Origin: Palleronia sp. THAF1
GTDB lineage: Bacteria > Pseudomonadota > Alphaproteobacteria > Rhodobacterales > Rhodobacteraceae
Assembly (NCBI RefSeq): GCF_009363795.1
Contig: NZ_CP045420.1
Span: forward strand, 2,337,001-2,401,000
Direction of reading: 5' to 3'
DNA length: 64,000 nt
The translations under genes were made by a program, and so were the position numbers. Below are positions 42,382 to 50,849 of the stretch, in pieces. Under the pieces are notes generated by a model that did no database searches, was not told where the DNA came from, and saw nothing but the letters and a program-made list of their open reading frames with translations. Position 1 is the stretch's first letter. Each line of letters starts with the position of its first letter.

Positions 42382-42495
42382 GGGCGTCCCTCCGGGGGGT
42401 TGGTGACATCAACTTGGCGTTACGTTAGGCAGCGGACCGCCCCCGGTCAATTCCGCGTGCAGCATCCGTACCGCAGACGTGCAGCTTGAGTGCAG

Positions 42496-42584
42496 CCGAT
42501 GTACGCCGCGCGCCCCGCGGATGTGCACCGCGCGTCAGGCGGATGTCGGGCCAGCGTCGGGCCGATGTACAGCCGCGCGTCCCG
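42496..42584. repeat. Degenerate 22-bp tandem repeat, four units
   Basis: Four adjacent units at 42496, 42518, 42540 and 42562 follow the pattern C(C/G)GATGT.C..C.CGCG.C... with 22-23 base spacing. They fill much of the 211-base gap between the small secreted protein and the DUF2177 gene. Function unknown; may be a binding-site array or a decayed repeat. Confidence 0.5.
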
Positions 42585-42592
42585 ACAGGGGT

Positions 42593-42985
42593 TCAGGTGA
42601 ATCGCATCGTCAGCCAGACCCCGGCCCAAGCCGTGCCGCCGGTCAGGATCGCGCCCCATGCGGTGTCGGTCACGACCATCTGCCACGACCAGTCCTTCAT
42701 CACGGCCATCGAGGTGAACTCGTAGGTGCCATAGGCCATCGCGCCCAGCACCGCGCCCTGGATCAGCGCCTGCATGGGGTCGCCCGCGCGCAGCGCCGGG
42801 AGGGATACGAGGTAGATCAGCCCCGCGACATAGGCGAGGTAGAACCCCGCCGCCGCCCCCAGCAGGGGCGAGTCCCGCATGGCGTCGCCCAGATGGCTTT
42901 GGAACAGGGGCTTCATGACAAGGGTGAGGACGACGGCGTCGATCACCAGAAAGAGCGTGGCGGTGATGAGGTAGAGGAGGATCAT
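42593..42985 (-). CDS. DUF2177 family membrane protein
   Basis: A 130-residue protein with four hydrophobic segments. The DUF2177 pattern is visible: FLVIDAVVLTLVMKPLFQSHLGD, GLIYLVSLPALRAG and YGTYEFTSMAVMKDWSWQMVVTDTAWG. Function unknown. I set the start at ATG 42985 (MILLYLITATL) with AGGGGC upstream; a longer frame adds 19 polar residues. Confidence 0.82.
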   Translation of the reverse strand: MILLYLITATLFLVIDAVVLTLVMKPLFQSHLGDAMRDSPLLGAAAGFYLAYVAGLIYLVSLPALRAGDPMQALIQGAVLGAMAYGTYEFTSMAVMKDWSWQMVVTDTAWGAILTGGTAWAGVWLTMRFT

Positions 42986-43057
42986 GGCGAGGCCCCTGCG
43001 TTGTGCTGCACATGATCTAGCCTGCCTCACGTCCACGGCCATCGCGCAGTTCAGAGG

Positions 43058-43158
43058 GCAGCCCCCGACCGCGGGTGGGGGTGAAGCCCCCGCCGTCGTG
43101 CCGCAGGCACGCCTTTGGCGTGACGGGGGCGGTCGGGAGCTGCCCGGCGATGCCGGGC
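43058..43158. repeat. Highly structured intergenic element (nested hairpins)
   Basis: Arms 43058-43072 and 43129-43143 pair over 15 positions with one mismatch. They enclose a GGGGG/CCCCC hairpin (43077-43091), a GTGCC/GGCAC hairpin (43098-43110) and a competing CACGCC/GGCGTG hairpin (43108-43122). A GCCCGGC/GCCGGGC hairpin follows at 43142-43158. It lies at the 3' border of the low-GC DUF3800 gene. It could be a structured 3' UTR, a REP-like element or an insertion border. Confidence 0.6.
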
Positions 43159-43184
43159 AACGAAGGGAACCGATGGAGTTTTAA

Positions 43185-44027
43185 CTACCTCCACCTTTCT
43201 GAACTTTTGCAGTAAGGCTTATCCATTTGGGGGAGAGGAGTGCCCATATTTCGTTCCACGTAATAAGCATCACCTAAAATCCAGTGGTACAAATTCCTGT
43301 AGCGAAGAGAAGGGTGAATTTTCAAACCTACACCACCTTTGACGCCGCGCGAACTCTCCGGAAATAATGGAACAATTTTTTCGAAATGTTTATCTGCATA
43401 CCCTGAAGAATGCGAGACCTTTGAAGTTGTTATAGAAACAACCAAATCCGCGAGCTGCAAGATTCTAGATCGCGACGCCTCTTGAGAAAATGGCGCCTGC
43501 GCAAGGTTTTGAAACTTCACGAAAGCGGTCCCAGATTCTTTGAGTTCAACGCACTCACATAAGAATTTATCTGCTTCTTTGTGTCCGCCGCCTGGCCGGG
43601 AAACTACGACGAGCCCACTCTCTTTCCCCAAATAGGTGCTGAATCGCTCTAAAGCCAGAAGTGTTGCGTCCATCTCGTGATTAGAAGCCTCATCAGTTGC
43701 CATACTGAGCGTCGGATCACATATAGCAACTAATGTTTGGCAATCATGCTGTGCCGCAATATCTAAAAACTTTCCGTAGAGGTCTTGTCGTTGCTCTCCT
43801 GATAAATTTTTTCGTAGCCAAGACTTTTTCGTTGGCGACCATTTTACATTCTCGCGTGATGGAATCTGATAGTCTTGACTTGCGCATAATTCTTGTAGCT
43901 CATTCTCGAGACTACAAACAGCGTCTGCGTCGACTACAACGCCTCCAACAGATACTAAGTCGTTCATTTTCTCACGTGGATGTGGAGATGCGGAGACTTT
44001 AGAATCGTCTGCGAAGAATACCTTCAC
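43185..44027 (-). CDS. DUF3800 domain protein, low GC, likely acquired
   Basis: A 280-residue protein of the DUF3800 family, which has a predicted RNase H-like core. It starts VFFADDSK with paired Asp and ends with [10 protein letters not shown], the two ends of the family signature. Other acidic residues that could complete a metal site are scattered between. Function of the family is unknown, though members are often in mobile or accessory regions. GC content is about 45% by hand count of two lines, against well over 60% in the flanks. Its start overlaps the thyX stop (ATGA). Confidence 0.82.
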   Translation of the reverse strand: MKVFFADDSKVSASPHPREKMNDLVSVGGVVVDADAVCSLENELQELCASQDYQIPSRENVKWSPTKKSWLRKNLSGEQRQDLYGKFLDIAAQHDCQTLVAICDPTLSMATDEASNHEMDATLLALERFSTYLGKESGLVVVSRPGGGHKEADKFLCECVELKESGTAFVKFQNLAQAPFSQEASRSRILQLADLVVSITTSKVSHSSGYADKHFEKIVPLFPESSRGVKGGVGLKIHPSLRYRNLYHWILGDAYYVERNMGTPLPQMDKPYCKSSERWR

Positions 44028-44929
44028 CCAATCACCCCCATCACTTCACTCCATTCCCGCTTCGTCAGGCCGCTGGTCTCCTGTGTGACCTCTTCCCCGG
44101 CGAGCATCCTTCGCACCACCTGCACTGCCGTGGCCGAGAGTTGCGCGCCGCCGAGGCGGTATTCCTCGAACGCGGCATAGGCCAAGGGCACCCAGTCCTT
44201 GACGATCCGGCACATGGCGTCGGCGTAGACGCGGATCTCGTATTGGGCGTGGGGGTCGGCGCGCAGGCGCAGGAAGTGGAAGAGGTTGTGCAGGTCCACC
44301 TTCCAGTACCATTGCGTGTAGATGTTCGCGGGCAGGTTCATGCGGGCGAGTTCGCGGGCCAGGCCCTGTTGGCCATCGTCGGACAGCATCGCCTCGTAGT
44401 GATCATAGGCGCGGTTGGAATCGCCCCGCAGCATGTCCAGCACGCGCTGCGCCTCTGCCCCTTCCAGCACGGCCCCCCTGCCCTGATTGTTCTGCGACGA
44501 CTGCGCGGCCAGATGTTCGGGCGCGGGGATGTAGAATTCGCGGTCCAGCACCGAATAGCGGGCAGAGTATTCGTTCACGTTCGCCGTGCGGTGGCGAATC
44601 CACTGGCGGGCGACGAAGACCGGCAGCTTTACGTGCAACTTGATCTCGCACATCTCGAACGGGGTCGAGTGCCAGTGGCGCATGAGGTAGCGGATCAGCC
44701 CCTCGTCATTGCTGACCGCCTTGGTCCCGCGCCCGTAGCTGACGCGGGCGGCCTGACAGATCGCGGCGTCGTCGCCCATGTAGTCGATGACGCGCACGAG
44801 GCCGTGATCCAGCACTTCATGCGCGGTATAGAGGTGCTGCTCCATCCCTGGGCTTGTGGCACGGCGGGTGGTCGCGGTCTGGGCGCGCTGGTCCTCGATC
44901 TCGGCCAGTTGTTCGGGGGTCAGGGGCAT
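44024..44929 (-). CDS. thyX: Flavin-dependent thymidylate synthase
   Basis: Makes dTMP from dUMP with FAD and methylenetetrahydrofolate. The 301-residue protein has the ThyX motif [15 protein letters not shown] at residues 112-126, plus [15 protein letters not shown] near the C-terminus. This type replaces ThyA in many Rhodobacterales. The gene stop overlaps the start of the DUF3800 gene, an unusual partner. Confidence 0.96.
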   Translation of the reverse strand: MPLTPEQLAEIEDQRAQTATTRRATSPGMEQHLYTAHEVLDHGLVRVIDYMGDDAAICQAARVSYGRGTKAVSNDEGLIRYLMRHWHSTPFEMCEIKLHVKLPVFVARQWIRHRTANVNEYSARYSVLDREFYIPAPEHLAAQSSQNNQGRGAVLEGAEAQRVLDMLRGDSNRAYDHYEAMLSDDGQQGLARELARMNLPANIYTQWYWKVDLHNLFHFLRLRADPHAQYEIRVYADAMCRIVKDWVPLAYAAFEEYRLGGAQLSATAVQVVRRMLAGEEVTQETSGLTKREWSEVMGVIG

Positions 44930-45053
44930 GACGCGTCCTTCGGGCTTGGGAATCGGCTGGTGGCAACTTGCCGGGGGCCGCGGGGAAGCGCCACCGCTTT
45001 ACGCCCACGGCCCCGGCGCTAGGTGCCTGACGGACACAGAAATGGAGGCCGCA

Positions 45054-45488
45054 ATGGCGATCGAATACCTGCACACGATGGTGCGCGCGAAGGATCTGGA
45101 CGCGACGATGGCGTTCTTCGAAATGCTGGGGCTGCAAGAGCGTCAGCGCAAGGAAAGCGAAGAGGGCCGCTTTACGCTGGTCTTCATGTGCCCGCCCGAC
45201 CAGAACGATGGGCGCGCGGATGTGGAAATCACCTATAACTGGGATGGCGACGACAAGCTGCCCGACGACAGCCGCCACTTCGGGCACCTCGCCTATCGCG
45301 TGGACGATATCTACGACATGTGCGCCAAGCTGCAGGACGCGGGCGTGACGATCAACCGCCCCCCGCGCGATGGTCATATGGCGTTCGTGCGCTCGCCTGA
45401 TAACATCTCGGTCGAGTTGTTGCAGCGGGGCGACGCGAAGGAGCCGGCAGAACCGTGGTCGTCGATGGAAAACACCGGACACTGGTAA
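45054..45488 (+). CDS. gloA: Lactoylglutathione lyase (glyoxalase I), VOC family
   Basis: Detoxifies methylglyoxal as its glutathione hemithioacetal. The 144-residue VOC protein has YLHTMVRAKDLDATMAFFE with the N-terminal metal His, HFGHLAYRVDDIYDMC with the second His, and NISVELLQ with the last Glu. ATG 45054 is preceded by GGAGG; upstream in-frame starts are not conserved. Its end overlaps the GTG start of the first DUF1194 gene by 34 bases. Confidence 0.92.
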   Translation: MAIEYLHTMVRAKDLDATMAFFEMLGLQERQRKESEEGRFTLVFMCPPDQNDGRADVEITYNWDGDDKLPDDSRHFGHLAYRVDDIYDMCAKLQDAGVTINRPPRDGHMAFVRSPDNISVELLQRGDAKEPAEPWSSMENTGHW

Positions 45489-46156
45489 GGCTGGCGGCGC
45501 TCGCGTGGCTTCTCTGCGCGGGCGCGGCCTCGGCGCAGTGCCGGCTGGCGCTGGTGCTGGGGCTCGACATTTCCTCTTCCGTGGATGCGGAGGAGGATGC
45601 GTTGCAGCGGCAGGGGCTGGCGCGAGCGTTGGTGGCGCCGGAAGTGATCCGGGCCGCGTTGGCGCTGCCGGACGAGCCTGTGGCCCTGGCCGTGTTCGAA
45701 TGGTCGGGGCGCTGGCAGCAGGACATGATCCTGGACTGGGTGCTGTTGCGGGATGAAACGACCATTCGCGCGGCGGCGGGGGTTATCGCCGGTTCGACGC
45801 GGTCGTATGCCGACTTCCCGACAGCGGCGGGCTATGCGCTTGGCTACGCGACCCAAGTGTTTCAGTCCGCCCCGCCCTGCCTGTTCCGCACGCTGGATAT
45901 CTCTGGCGACGGGATCAGCAACGAGGGGTTTCCACCGACGCTGGCGTACCGTGAGTTTCCGTTCGACGACATTACGGTCAACGGCTTGCCGATCACCGGC
46001 CATGACGACGCTGTTGTGACCTTTTACCGAGACCAGATGATACATGGCCCGGGCGCATTCCTAGAGATTGCGGACGGGTTCGAGGATTTCGAACGCGCGA
46101 TGCGGCGCAAGCTGGAGCGTGAGATGGGCGTGTTGAGCCTGGGCGCGCTGGAATGA
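45455..46156 (+). CDS. DUF1194 family secreted protein, copy 1 (vWA-like)
   Basis: A 233-residue protein with a Sec signal (LAALAWLLCAGAASAQ) and a vWA-like core. LGLDISSSVDAEED contains the MIDAS DxSxS metal motif, and TLDISGDGISNEG is the second acidic loop typical of DUF1194. GTG 45455 is the probable start, inside gloA. Function of the family is unknown; vWA proteins usually mediate metal-dependent protein contacts. It overlaps the second copy by four bases. Confidence 0.83.
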   Translation: MVVDGKHRTLVRLAALAWLLCAGAASAQCRLALVLGLDISSSVDAEEDALQRQGLARALVAPEVIRAALALPDEPVALAVFEWSGRWQQDMILDWVLLRDETTIRAAAGVIAGSTRSYADFPTAAGYALGYATQVFQSAPPCLFRTLDISGDGISNEGFPPTLAYREFPFDDITVNGLPITGHDDAVVTFYRDQMIHGPGAFLEIADGFEDFERAMRRKLEREMGVLSLGALE

Positions 46157-46845
46157 AACGGCTTCTCGCGGCGCTGTACCTGTCAGCCGGTTTGGCGCAA
46201 GCGGAGTGTCGGCAGGCTTTGGCGCTGGGGCTGGATATTTCGGGGTCGGTGGATGCGGCCGAGTATCGGCTTCAGTTGGATGGTTTGGCGACCGCACTGG
46301 ACAGTGAAGCGGTGCGCGATGCTTTGTTCGCGATGCCGGGCACATGGGTGGAACTGGCGGTTTTCGAATGGTCCGGGCCGGGGGATGTTCGGTTGACGGT
46401 GCCTGTTACCCCAGTGGCGGGGCCGGACGCACTGGATCGGGTGATCTTCGCGCTGAAATCAGCAGAGCGCCCTTCTGGCGATCCCTCTACGGCGCTGGGT
46501 GCGGCGATGCGGTATGGCGCGGCGCTTCTGGCCGGTCAAAACTGCTGGCGACGCACGCTCGACATTTCCGGCGATGGCCGGGCGAACACCGGGCCGCGCC
46601 CGCGGTCGGTTCGATCCGAGCTTGGCGATATCACCGTCAATGCGCTGGCCATCGGGGCCGATGACGCACAGGGCGGCGACCGGCGGGCCGTGGGTATTGC
46701 CGAGTTATCCGCCTATTTCCGGGCCGAAGTGATCCATGGGCCGGGGGCCTTCGTCGAGACGGCGCTTGGCTTTCAGGATTACGCTCGCGCGATGGAGCGC
46801 AAGCTGGTCCGTGAATTGGCCGTCGTCGTTATCGGGCGTCAGTAG
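46153..46845 (+). CDS. DUF1194 family secreted protein, copy 2 (vWA-like)
   Basis: A 230-residue paralog of the preceding protein with the same order of motifs: signal peptide (ALYLSAGLAQA), LGLDISGSVDAAEY with the MIDAS DxSxS, AVFEWSG, TLDISGDGRANTG and IHGPGAFVE. The pair came from tandem duplication and has diverged in the middle. ATG 46153 overlaps the first copy's stop (ATGA). The end overlaps the convergent MarR gene by seven bases. Confidence 0.83.
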   Translation: MKRLLAALYLSAGLAQAECRQALALGLDISGSVDAAEYRLQLDGLATALDSEAVRDALFAMPGTWVELAVFEWSGPGDVRLTVPVTPVAGPDALDRVIFALKSAERPSGDPSTALGAAMRYGAALLAGQNCWRRTLDISGDGRANTGPRPRSVRSELGDITVNALAIGADDAQGGDRRAVGIAELSAYFRAEVIHGPGAFVETALGFQDYARAMERKLVRELAVVVIGRQ

Positions 46846-47336
46846 ATGTAGCGGATCTGGTCGCCCCAGTAGCGCTCGACGCGGCGCAGGGTCGAATTGA
46901 TCGTCATGATCTGATCCAGATCGAGCACGTTCTTCTGCTGCATCCCCTGCGCGTGACGGGCGAACAGGCGGGCGACGTTCTGGTGCACTTCCCGCCCCGT
47001 GTCCGTCAGGCTGACACGCACGGCGCGGCGATCAATTTCGCAGCGTTTGTGGTGCATGAAACCCATTTCGACCAGCTTCTTCAGATTGTAGGACACATTC
47101 GAGCCCTGGTAGTAGCCACGCGTCTTCAGCTCGCCTGCGGTCACTTCCTTGTCGCCGATGTTGAATAGCAAAAGGGCCTGGACTGGATTGACCTCCAGCG
47201 TGCCGACGCGTTCGAATTCGTCCTTCACCACATCGAGCAAAAGCCGATGCAGTCGTTCGACAAGCGACAGGCTGTCCAAATATTCGGCGGCGAAACTGCG
47301 ATCCGCCGCCGTTGTCGTATCGGTAAGCATGTTCAT
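46839..47336 (-). CDS. MarR family winged-helix regulator (LdtR-like)
   Basis: A 165-residue regulator. N-terminal helices (YLDSLSLVERLHRLLLDVVKDEF) lead to a winged HTH (VTAGELKTRGYYQGSNVSYNLKKL, the recognition helix) and wing RRAVRVSLTDTGRE. The pattern resembles LdtR, a MarR regulator known from alphaproteobacteria that controls an L,D-transpeptidase. Target here is not in the window. Stand-alone gene. Confidence 0.83.
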   Translation of the reverse strand: MNMLTDTTTAADRSFAAEYLDSLSLVERLHRLLLDVVKDEFERVGTLEVNPVQALLLFNIGDKEVTAGELKTRGYYQGSNVSYNLKKLVEMGFMHHKRCEIDRRAVRVSLTDTGREVHQNVARLFARHAQGMQQKNVLDLDQIMTINSTLRRVERYWGDQIRYIY

Positions 47337-47398
47337 GGCACTCTCCGCCCCAAATCTTTCAGACAGAGCGGTTCTGGCGCATAAACCCTAAGAATTCG

Positions 47399-47689
47399 TC
47401 AAATACGCCCGGTTCTTAGACGAATTGAACGATCTTTTGTGACGGCGGCGATATCGGCGATCAGCGCTGCATAGTCATCGGGCGCATCCTCTTGCCCCGA
47501 CACCCAGCGATACAGAAGCTGATCGTTCTCGCTCAGCATCGTCTCGTAGTGGTGCAAGGCCTCGGCATCCATGTCGCCCAGACGCTCATCCGCGAAGGTC
47601 GACAGGATCAGATCCATCTCTTTGATGCCCCGCCGCATGGATCGCATACGCAGTCGGCGGCGAGCGGTTTCAAGTGTATCTTCGGTCAT
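47399..47689 (-). CDS. sdhE: Succinate dehydrogenase FAD assembly factor SdhE
   Basis: Helps attach FAD covalently to SdhA. The 96-residue helical protein has the RGxxE motif (SMRRGIKEMDLIL), then LHHYETMLSENDQLLYRWVSG, the family core. Its start overlaps the XRE gene stop by four bases on the same strand. No sdh structural genes are in the window. Confidence 0.9.
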   Translation of the reverse strand: MTEDTLETARRRLRMRSMRRGIKEMDLILSTFADERLGDMDAEALHHYETMLSENDQLLYRWVSGQEDAPDDYAALIADIAAVTKDRSIRLRTGRI

Positions 47690-48072
47690 ACGGCGGCCTG
47701 TCGCAGGCGCTTTTCCAAGACGGCCAAACGCTCTGATGCGCGGTGAATTTCGCCGCTGAGCTTGCGCATGTCCCGCAGAATGTCGCCGACGCCTTCGGGC
47801 AGTTCGTCGTCGGACGGGGTTGGCAGATCGTCGCCTTCCCCGGTCAAAAGCCAGCGCAGCGTGACGTTCAGGATGCCGGCCATGATGCTTAGGCGGTTGG
47901 CGCGCGGCTCTGCCTTATCGTTCTCCCACGCTTCGATCGTGGTCAGCTTGACGCCCAGCTTCTGCGCCAGGTCCTTTTGCGTCATCTTCGCGGCCTCGCG
48001 TGCCGCAGCGAGGCGATCACCGAAGGTTGCGGTTTCTTCGGAATACCAATCATCGGCGCTGATATCGCTCAT
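47686..48072 (-). CDS. XRE family HTH transcriptional regulator
   Basis: A 128-residue protein. An XRE-type HTH covers about residues 17-75 (FGDRLAAAREAAKMTQKDLAQKLG, TIEAWENDKAEP). A helical C-terminus (DILRDMRKLSGEIHRASERL) may be a coiled coil for dimerisation. It is coupled to sdhE by a four-base overlap, a pairing that suggests control of respiratory or redox functions, though this is inferred. GGAGG is upstream of the start. Confidence 0.85.
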   Translation of the reverse strand: MSDISADDWYSEETATFGDRLAAAREAAKMTQKDLAQKLGVKLTTIEAWENDKAEPRANRLSIMAGILNVTLRWLLTGEGDDLPTPSDDELPEGVGDILRDMRKLSGEIHRASERLAVLEKRLRQAAV

Positions 48073-48181
48073 GGGGGGCTCCTCTTGTCTGACTGTTGGG
48101 CGGACCTTAAGACGGCAGCGGGCGCATGGCTACATCAGCGCGACCATCCCGCGACACTGTGCGACACCGAAAGGGAACGAA

Positions 48182-48586
48182 ATGGCCGCCGAACTTCCCG
48201 GATACTTTTTTCGTACGCGCGAAAATGGGGCATTCGTCTTCAAGGTCGAGCAGGAAACGCGTCTGCGCCGGATCGAGATGGACCAGATCGCCGTCGTCAA
48301 CATCCGCAACGGTGAGATCAAGCCCCACGGCGACCGGGTTCTGGACGACGAGGATGTGGCGGCGATCCGGGACTGGATGGAGGCCCGTCGCGCGGTCATC
48401 GCAGAGCGCGTGATCGACGATATCCGCCGCACCGTCGATCACCTGAACCAAGTGTCGCACTGGATACAGTCGAAGGCCTCGGACGACGAAGTCGACGCCG
48501 TGACCGACGATCTGCTGCTGTCCATGCACGATCTTCGACAGGTGCTGGTGCGCCGCCGGGCCGAGCGTATCCAGAAGTCTGGCTAG
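48182..48586 (+). CDS. Conserved hypothetical protein
   Basis: A 134-residue protein with no motif I recognise. The first 50 residues look beta-rich (GYFFRTRENGAFVFKVEQ) and the rest helical and charged (DDEDVAAIRDWMEARRAVIAE, then LLLSMHDLRQVLVRRRAERI). GC and codon use match the neighbours, and a GAAAGGGA-like site precedes ATG 48182. Divergent from the XRE gene; convergent end two bases from the DUF4198 gene. Confidence 0.65.
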   Translation: MAAELPGYFFRTRENGAFVFKVEQETRLRRIEMDQIAVVNIRNGEIKPHGDRVLDDEDVAAIRDWMEARRAVIAERVIDDIRRTVDHLNQVSHWIQSKASDDEVDAVTDDLLLSMHDLRQVLVRRRAERIQKSG

Positions 48587-48588
48587 GC

Positions 48589-49416
48589 CTAGTTCATCGC
48601 CGCGCCGGGCGTGTGGAAGGTCAGGCTGGCCCAGAGCGTTTCCCACTGCGGAGCAAAATCCGGGTTCAGATCGTCCGCAGGTTCCCGGAAGACCACCGAG
48701 TCGAGCAGGTATTCCGTGTCTGGAGCGACGTCGATCGTCGCCACGCCATCGGCGTTCGTGCGCGTGGTGGTGATCGTCACTTCGTCGGTCGCGTTGCGGG
48801 CAAAGATCTCGACCTGCTCATCCGCGCGGGGTGCGCCGTCATAGAGCACGCGGATATCGAAGCCGTCCGACAGATCGCCGGTGTACGGGTTTTCCAGCGC
48901 GACGATCTCTGTCGTCAGCCCGTACTCCTGATCCTGCCCTGCGCCCTCGCCGACCGCTACCAGAGACTTGCCGTAGCGCGAATAGACTTCGCGCACGCCG
49001 TCGGCCTCTTCGTACTGCGCGCGGTGGGTGTCCAGAACACCCGCGCCGTCCTTGTGATCGACGAAATCCTCGAACTTCTGCCACGTCTCCCATGTCAACT
49101 CATAGTCTCGGGTGACATGGATCAGCGTGGTCAGGCCCGGCTCTTCCACCGGCACCTGAACGGCGGGGCGGTCGCCGATCCGGCCCGGCACCGGCGCGGT
49201 CTCTCCGCCGGTGGTCAGATCGAAGCGGCGGAAGTTGGTGGGCAGGTACGCATAGGAAGAGCCTTCGAACTCTGTGCCGACCTTGATCGTCGCTTCCAGC
49301 GTGTCGCCGGGTGACAGCATGTAGCCCAGCGGCTCTATCCAGAACTCATGGGCACTGGACGGGGCAGCGAGGGCGCTAAATGACATGGCGACGCAGACAA
49401 ACGGGAGTTTCAGCAC
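48589..49416 (-). CDS. DUF4198-like periplasmic metal-related protein
   Basis: A 275-residue secreted protein. After the signal peptide, predicted cleavage (SSAHEFW) leaves a His at the N-terminus, and a later NADGVATIDV strand is typical of DUF4198 (NikM-related, copper- or nickel-linked) proteins. It has Ig-like beta structure. I chose GTG 49416, with GAAGGA seven bases upstream, over TTG 49431. The start codon abuts the GTG start of the divergent HupE/UreJ-like gene, so each ribosome-binding site is inside the other gene. Metal specificity is unknown. Confidence 0.75.
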   Translation of the reverse strand: MLKLPFVCVAMSFSALAAPSSAHEFWIEPLGYMLSPGDTLEATIKVGTEFEGSSYAYLPTNFRRFDLTTGGETAPVPGRIGDRPAVQVPVEEPGLTTLIHVTRDYELTWETWQKFEDFVDHKDGAGVLDTHRAQYEEADGVREVYSRYGKSLVAVGEGAGQDQEYGLTTEIVALENPYTGDLSDGFDIRVLYDGAPRADEQVEIFARNATDEVTITTTRTNADGVATIDVAPDTEYLLDSVVFREPADDLNPDFAPQWETLWASLTFHTPGAAMN

Positions 49417-50772
49417 GTGGCAATCCTTCAATCGAATTCCGGCAACAGGGTGACTTCGGGCCTTCGGGTGTCAAGCTTGACGGCTGTTCTGATCTGCGCC
49501 CTCGCGATGTTGTCATCTCCGACGAGCGCGCACGAAGTGCAGCCATCCGTCATGGACATCACGCTATCGCCCACGGCAGCCGACCTTGAGGTTGCCGCAA
49601 CGGTCGAGCCGTTCCTGGCCGGGATCGACCTTGACGGGCTGAACGACACCAATGCCAGCGACCGCTCGGACGAAAATGACCGCCTGCGCGCACTACCGCC
49701 GGCAGAGTTGGAAGCCGCGTTCCGCGACGCTTGGCCCGATCTGCAATCAGAGATCGGCCTTCGCGTCGATGGGCAAGATATCCCGCTGGAACTAGGCGAC
49801 GTTTCCGTGCCGGAGGTCGGCAACGTCGAGTTGCCCCGCACGACGACCTTCACCGCAACGGCGCAATTGCCCGAAGGCGACGCGCCGGTCGTCGTGACAT
49901 GGGACAGCCGTCTTGGCGGCGTCGCGGTGCGTCAGCAGGGGTTGAAGCAAGAGGGCTACACAGCCTACCTCTCCTCTGGCGGTGAAACGGCGGAAATCCC
50001 GCGTGAGGGCGCACGCGACGAGAACTGGGCGCTGTCGTTGCTGACCTATATCCCCGTGGGCTTCGAGCATATCGTGCCGCTGGGACTGGATCACATCCTG
50101 TTCGTGCTGGGCCTGTTCTTCCTATCCACCCAGTTGCGCCCCCTGCTGTGGCAGGTCACGGCCTTCACTGCCGCACATACGGTCACCCTGGCGCTGGCCG
50201 CGCTTGGGATCGTGACCGTGCCAGCAGCCGTGGTCGAGCCGCTGATCGCGGCCTCGATCGTCTATGTCGGGGTCGAGAACGTGCTGTCGCGGGGGCTGTC
50301 GCCGTGGCGGCCCTTCATCGTGCTGTTGTTCGGTCTGCTGCACGGATTGGGCTTTGCGAGCGTTCTGGCCGAATACGGTCTGGGATCGCAGAACTTCGTG
50401 GCCAAGCTGATCGGCTTCAACCTGGGGGTCGAGATCGGGCAACTGGCAGTCATTGCGGTGGGATTCATCCTCGTCTTCGCAGCCATGCGCGAATTCGGGC
50501 GGGCCGCTGAGCAGCGGGGCCGCGCGGCGATCTATCTGGCGCTTGCGTTCATCGTGGTGCCCGCCGTCTTCGGCCTGTTCGCGACGTTCGGCATTACTCT
50601 GGACGGTGGTTTGCTGCCTCTGGCGGCCTTGGTCGCCGTGCTGCTGGGCCTGACCGGCGCGGCGCTGGCATCTGAGGGTGACGAAAGCTACCGCCAGAAC
50701 GTCGCCAATCCGGCCTCTATCCTGATCGCGCTGGTCGGTGCGTATTGGTTCGTGGAACGCGTCTTCCTGTAG
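49417..50772 (+). CDS. HupE/UreJ family membrane protein with periplasmic N-terminal domain
   Basis: A 451-residue protein. A signal (VLICALAMLSSPTSAHE) is followed by a periplasmic domain to about residue 200. HupE/UreJ-type membrane segments start with YIPVGFEHIVPLGLDHILFV, where His and Glu/Asp are conserved. HupE/UreJ proteins are linked to nickel or metal uptake. The start used, GTG 49417, has GGGAG nine bases upstream; an alternative GTG is at 49453. Its divergent neighbour is another probable metal-handling protein. Cargo is unknown. Confidence 0.82.
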   Translation: MAILQSNSGNRVTSGLRVSSLTAVLICALAMLSSPTSAHEVQPSVMDITLSPTAADLEVAATVEPFLAGIDLDGLNDTNASDRSDENDRLRALPPAELEAAFRDAWPDLQSEIGLRVDGQDIPLELGDVSVPEVGNVELPRTTTFTATAQLPEGDAPVVVTWDSRLGGVAVRQQGLKQEGYTAYLSSGGETAEIPREGARDENWALSLLTYIPVGFEHIVPLGLDHILFVLGLFFLSTQLRPLLWQVTAFTAAHTVTLALAALGIVTVPAAVVEPLIAASIVYVGVENVLSRGLSPWRPFIVLLFGLLHGLGFASVLAEYGLGSQNFVAKLIGFNLGVEIGQLAVIAVGFILVFAAMREFGRAAEQRGRAAIYLALAFIVVPAVFGLFATFGITLDGGLLPLAALVAVLLGLTGAALASEGDESYRQNVANPASILIALVGAYWFVERVFL

Positions 50773-50790
50773 CGAAGCCAAGACGCAAAA

Positions 50791-50818
50791 TGCCGGTCCC
50801 GTTTTAGCGGGACCGGCA
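50791..50818. terminator. Terminator between the HupE-like gene and galU
   Basis: TGCCGGTCCCG and CGGGACCGGCA form a perfect 11-bp stem with loop TTTTAG. On the minus strand the stem is followed by TTTTGCG, so it is a good galU terminator. It lies 18 bases after the HupE-like stop and 31 beyond the galU stop. Confidence 0.82.
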
Positions 50819-50849
50819 GGCGGGATCGTGGGGAAACACGTTAGAAAGA

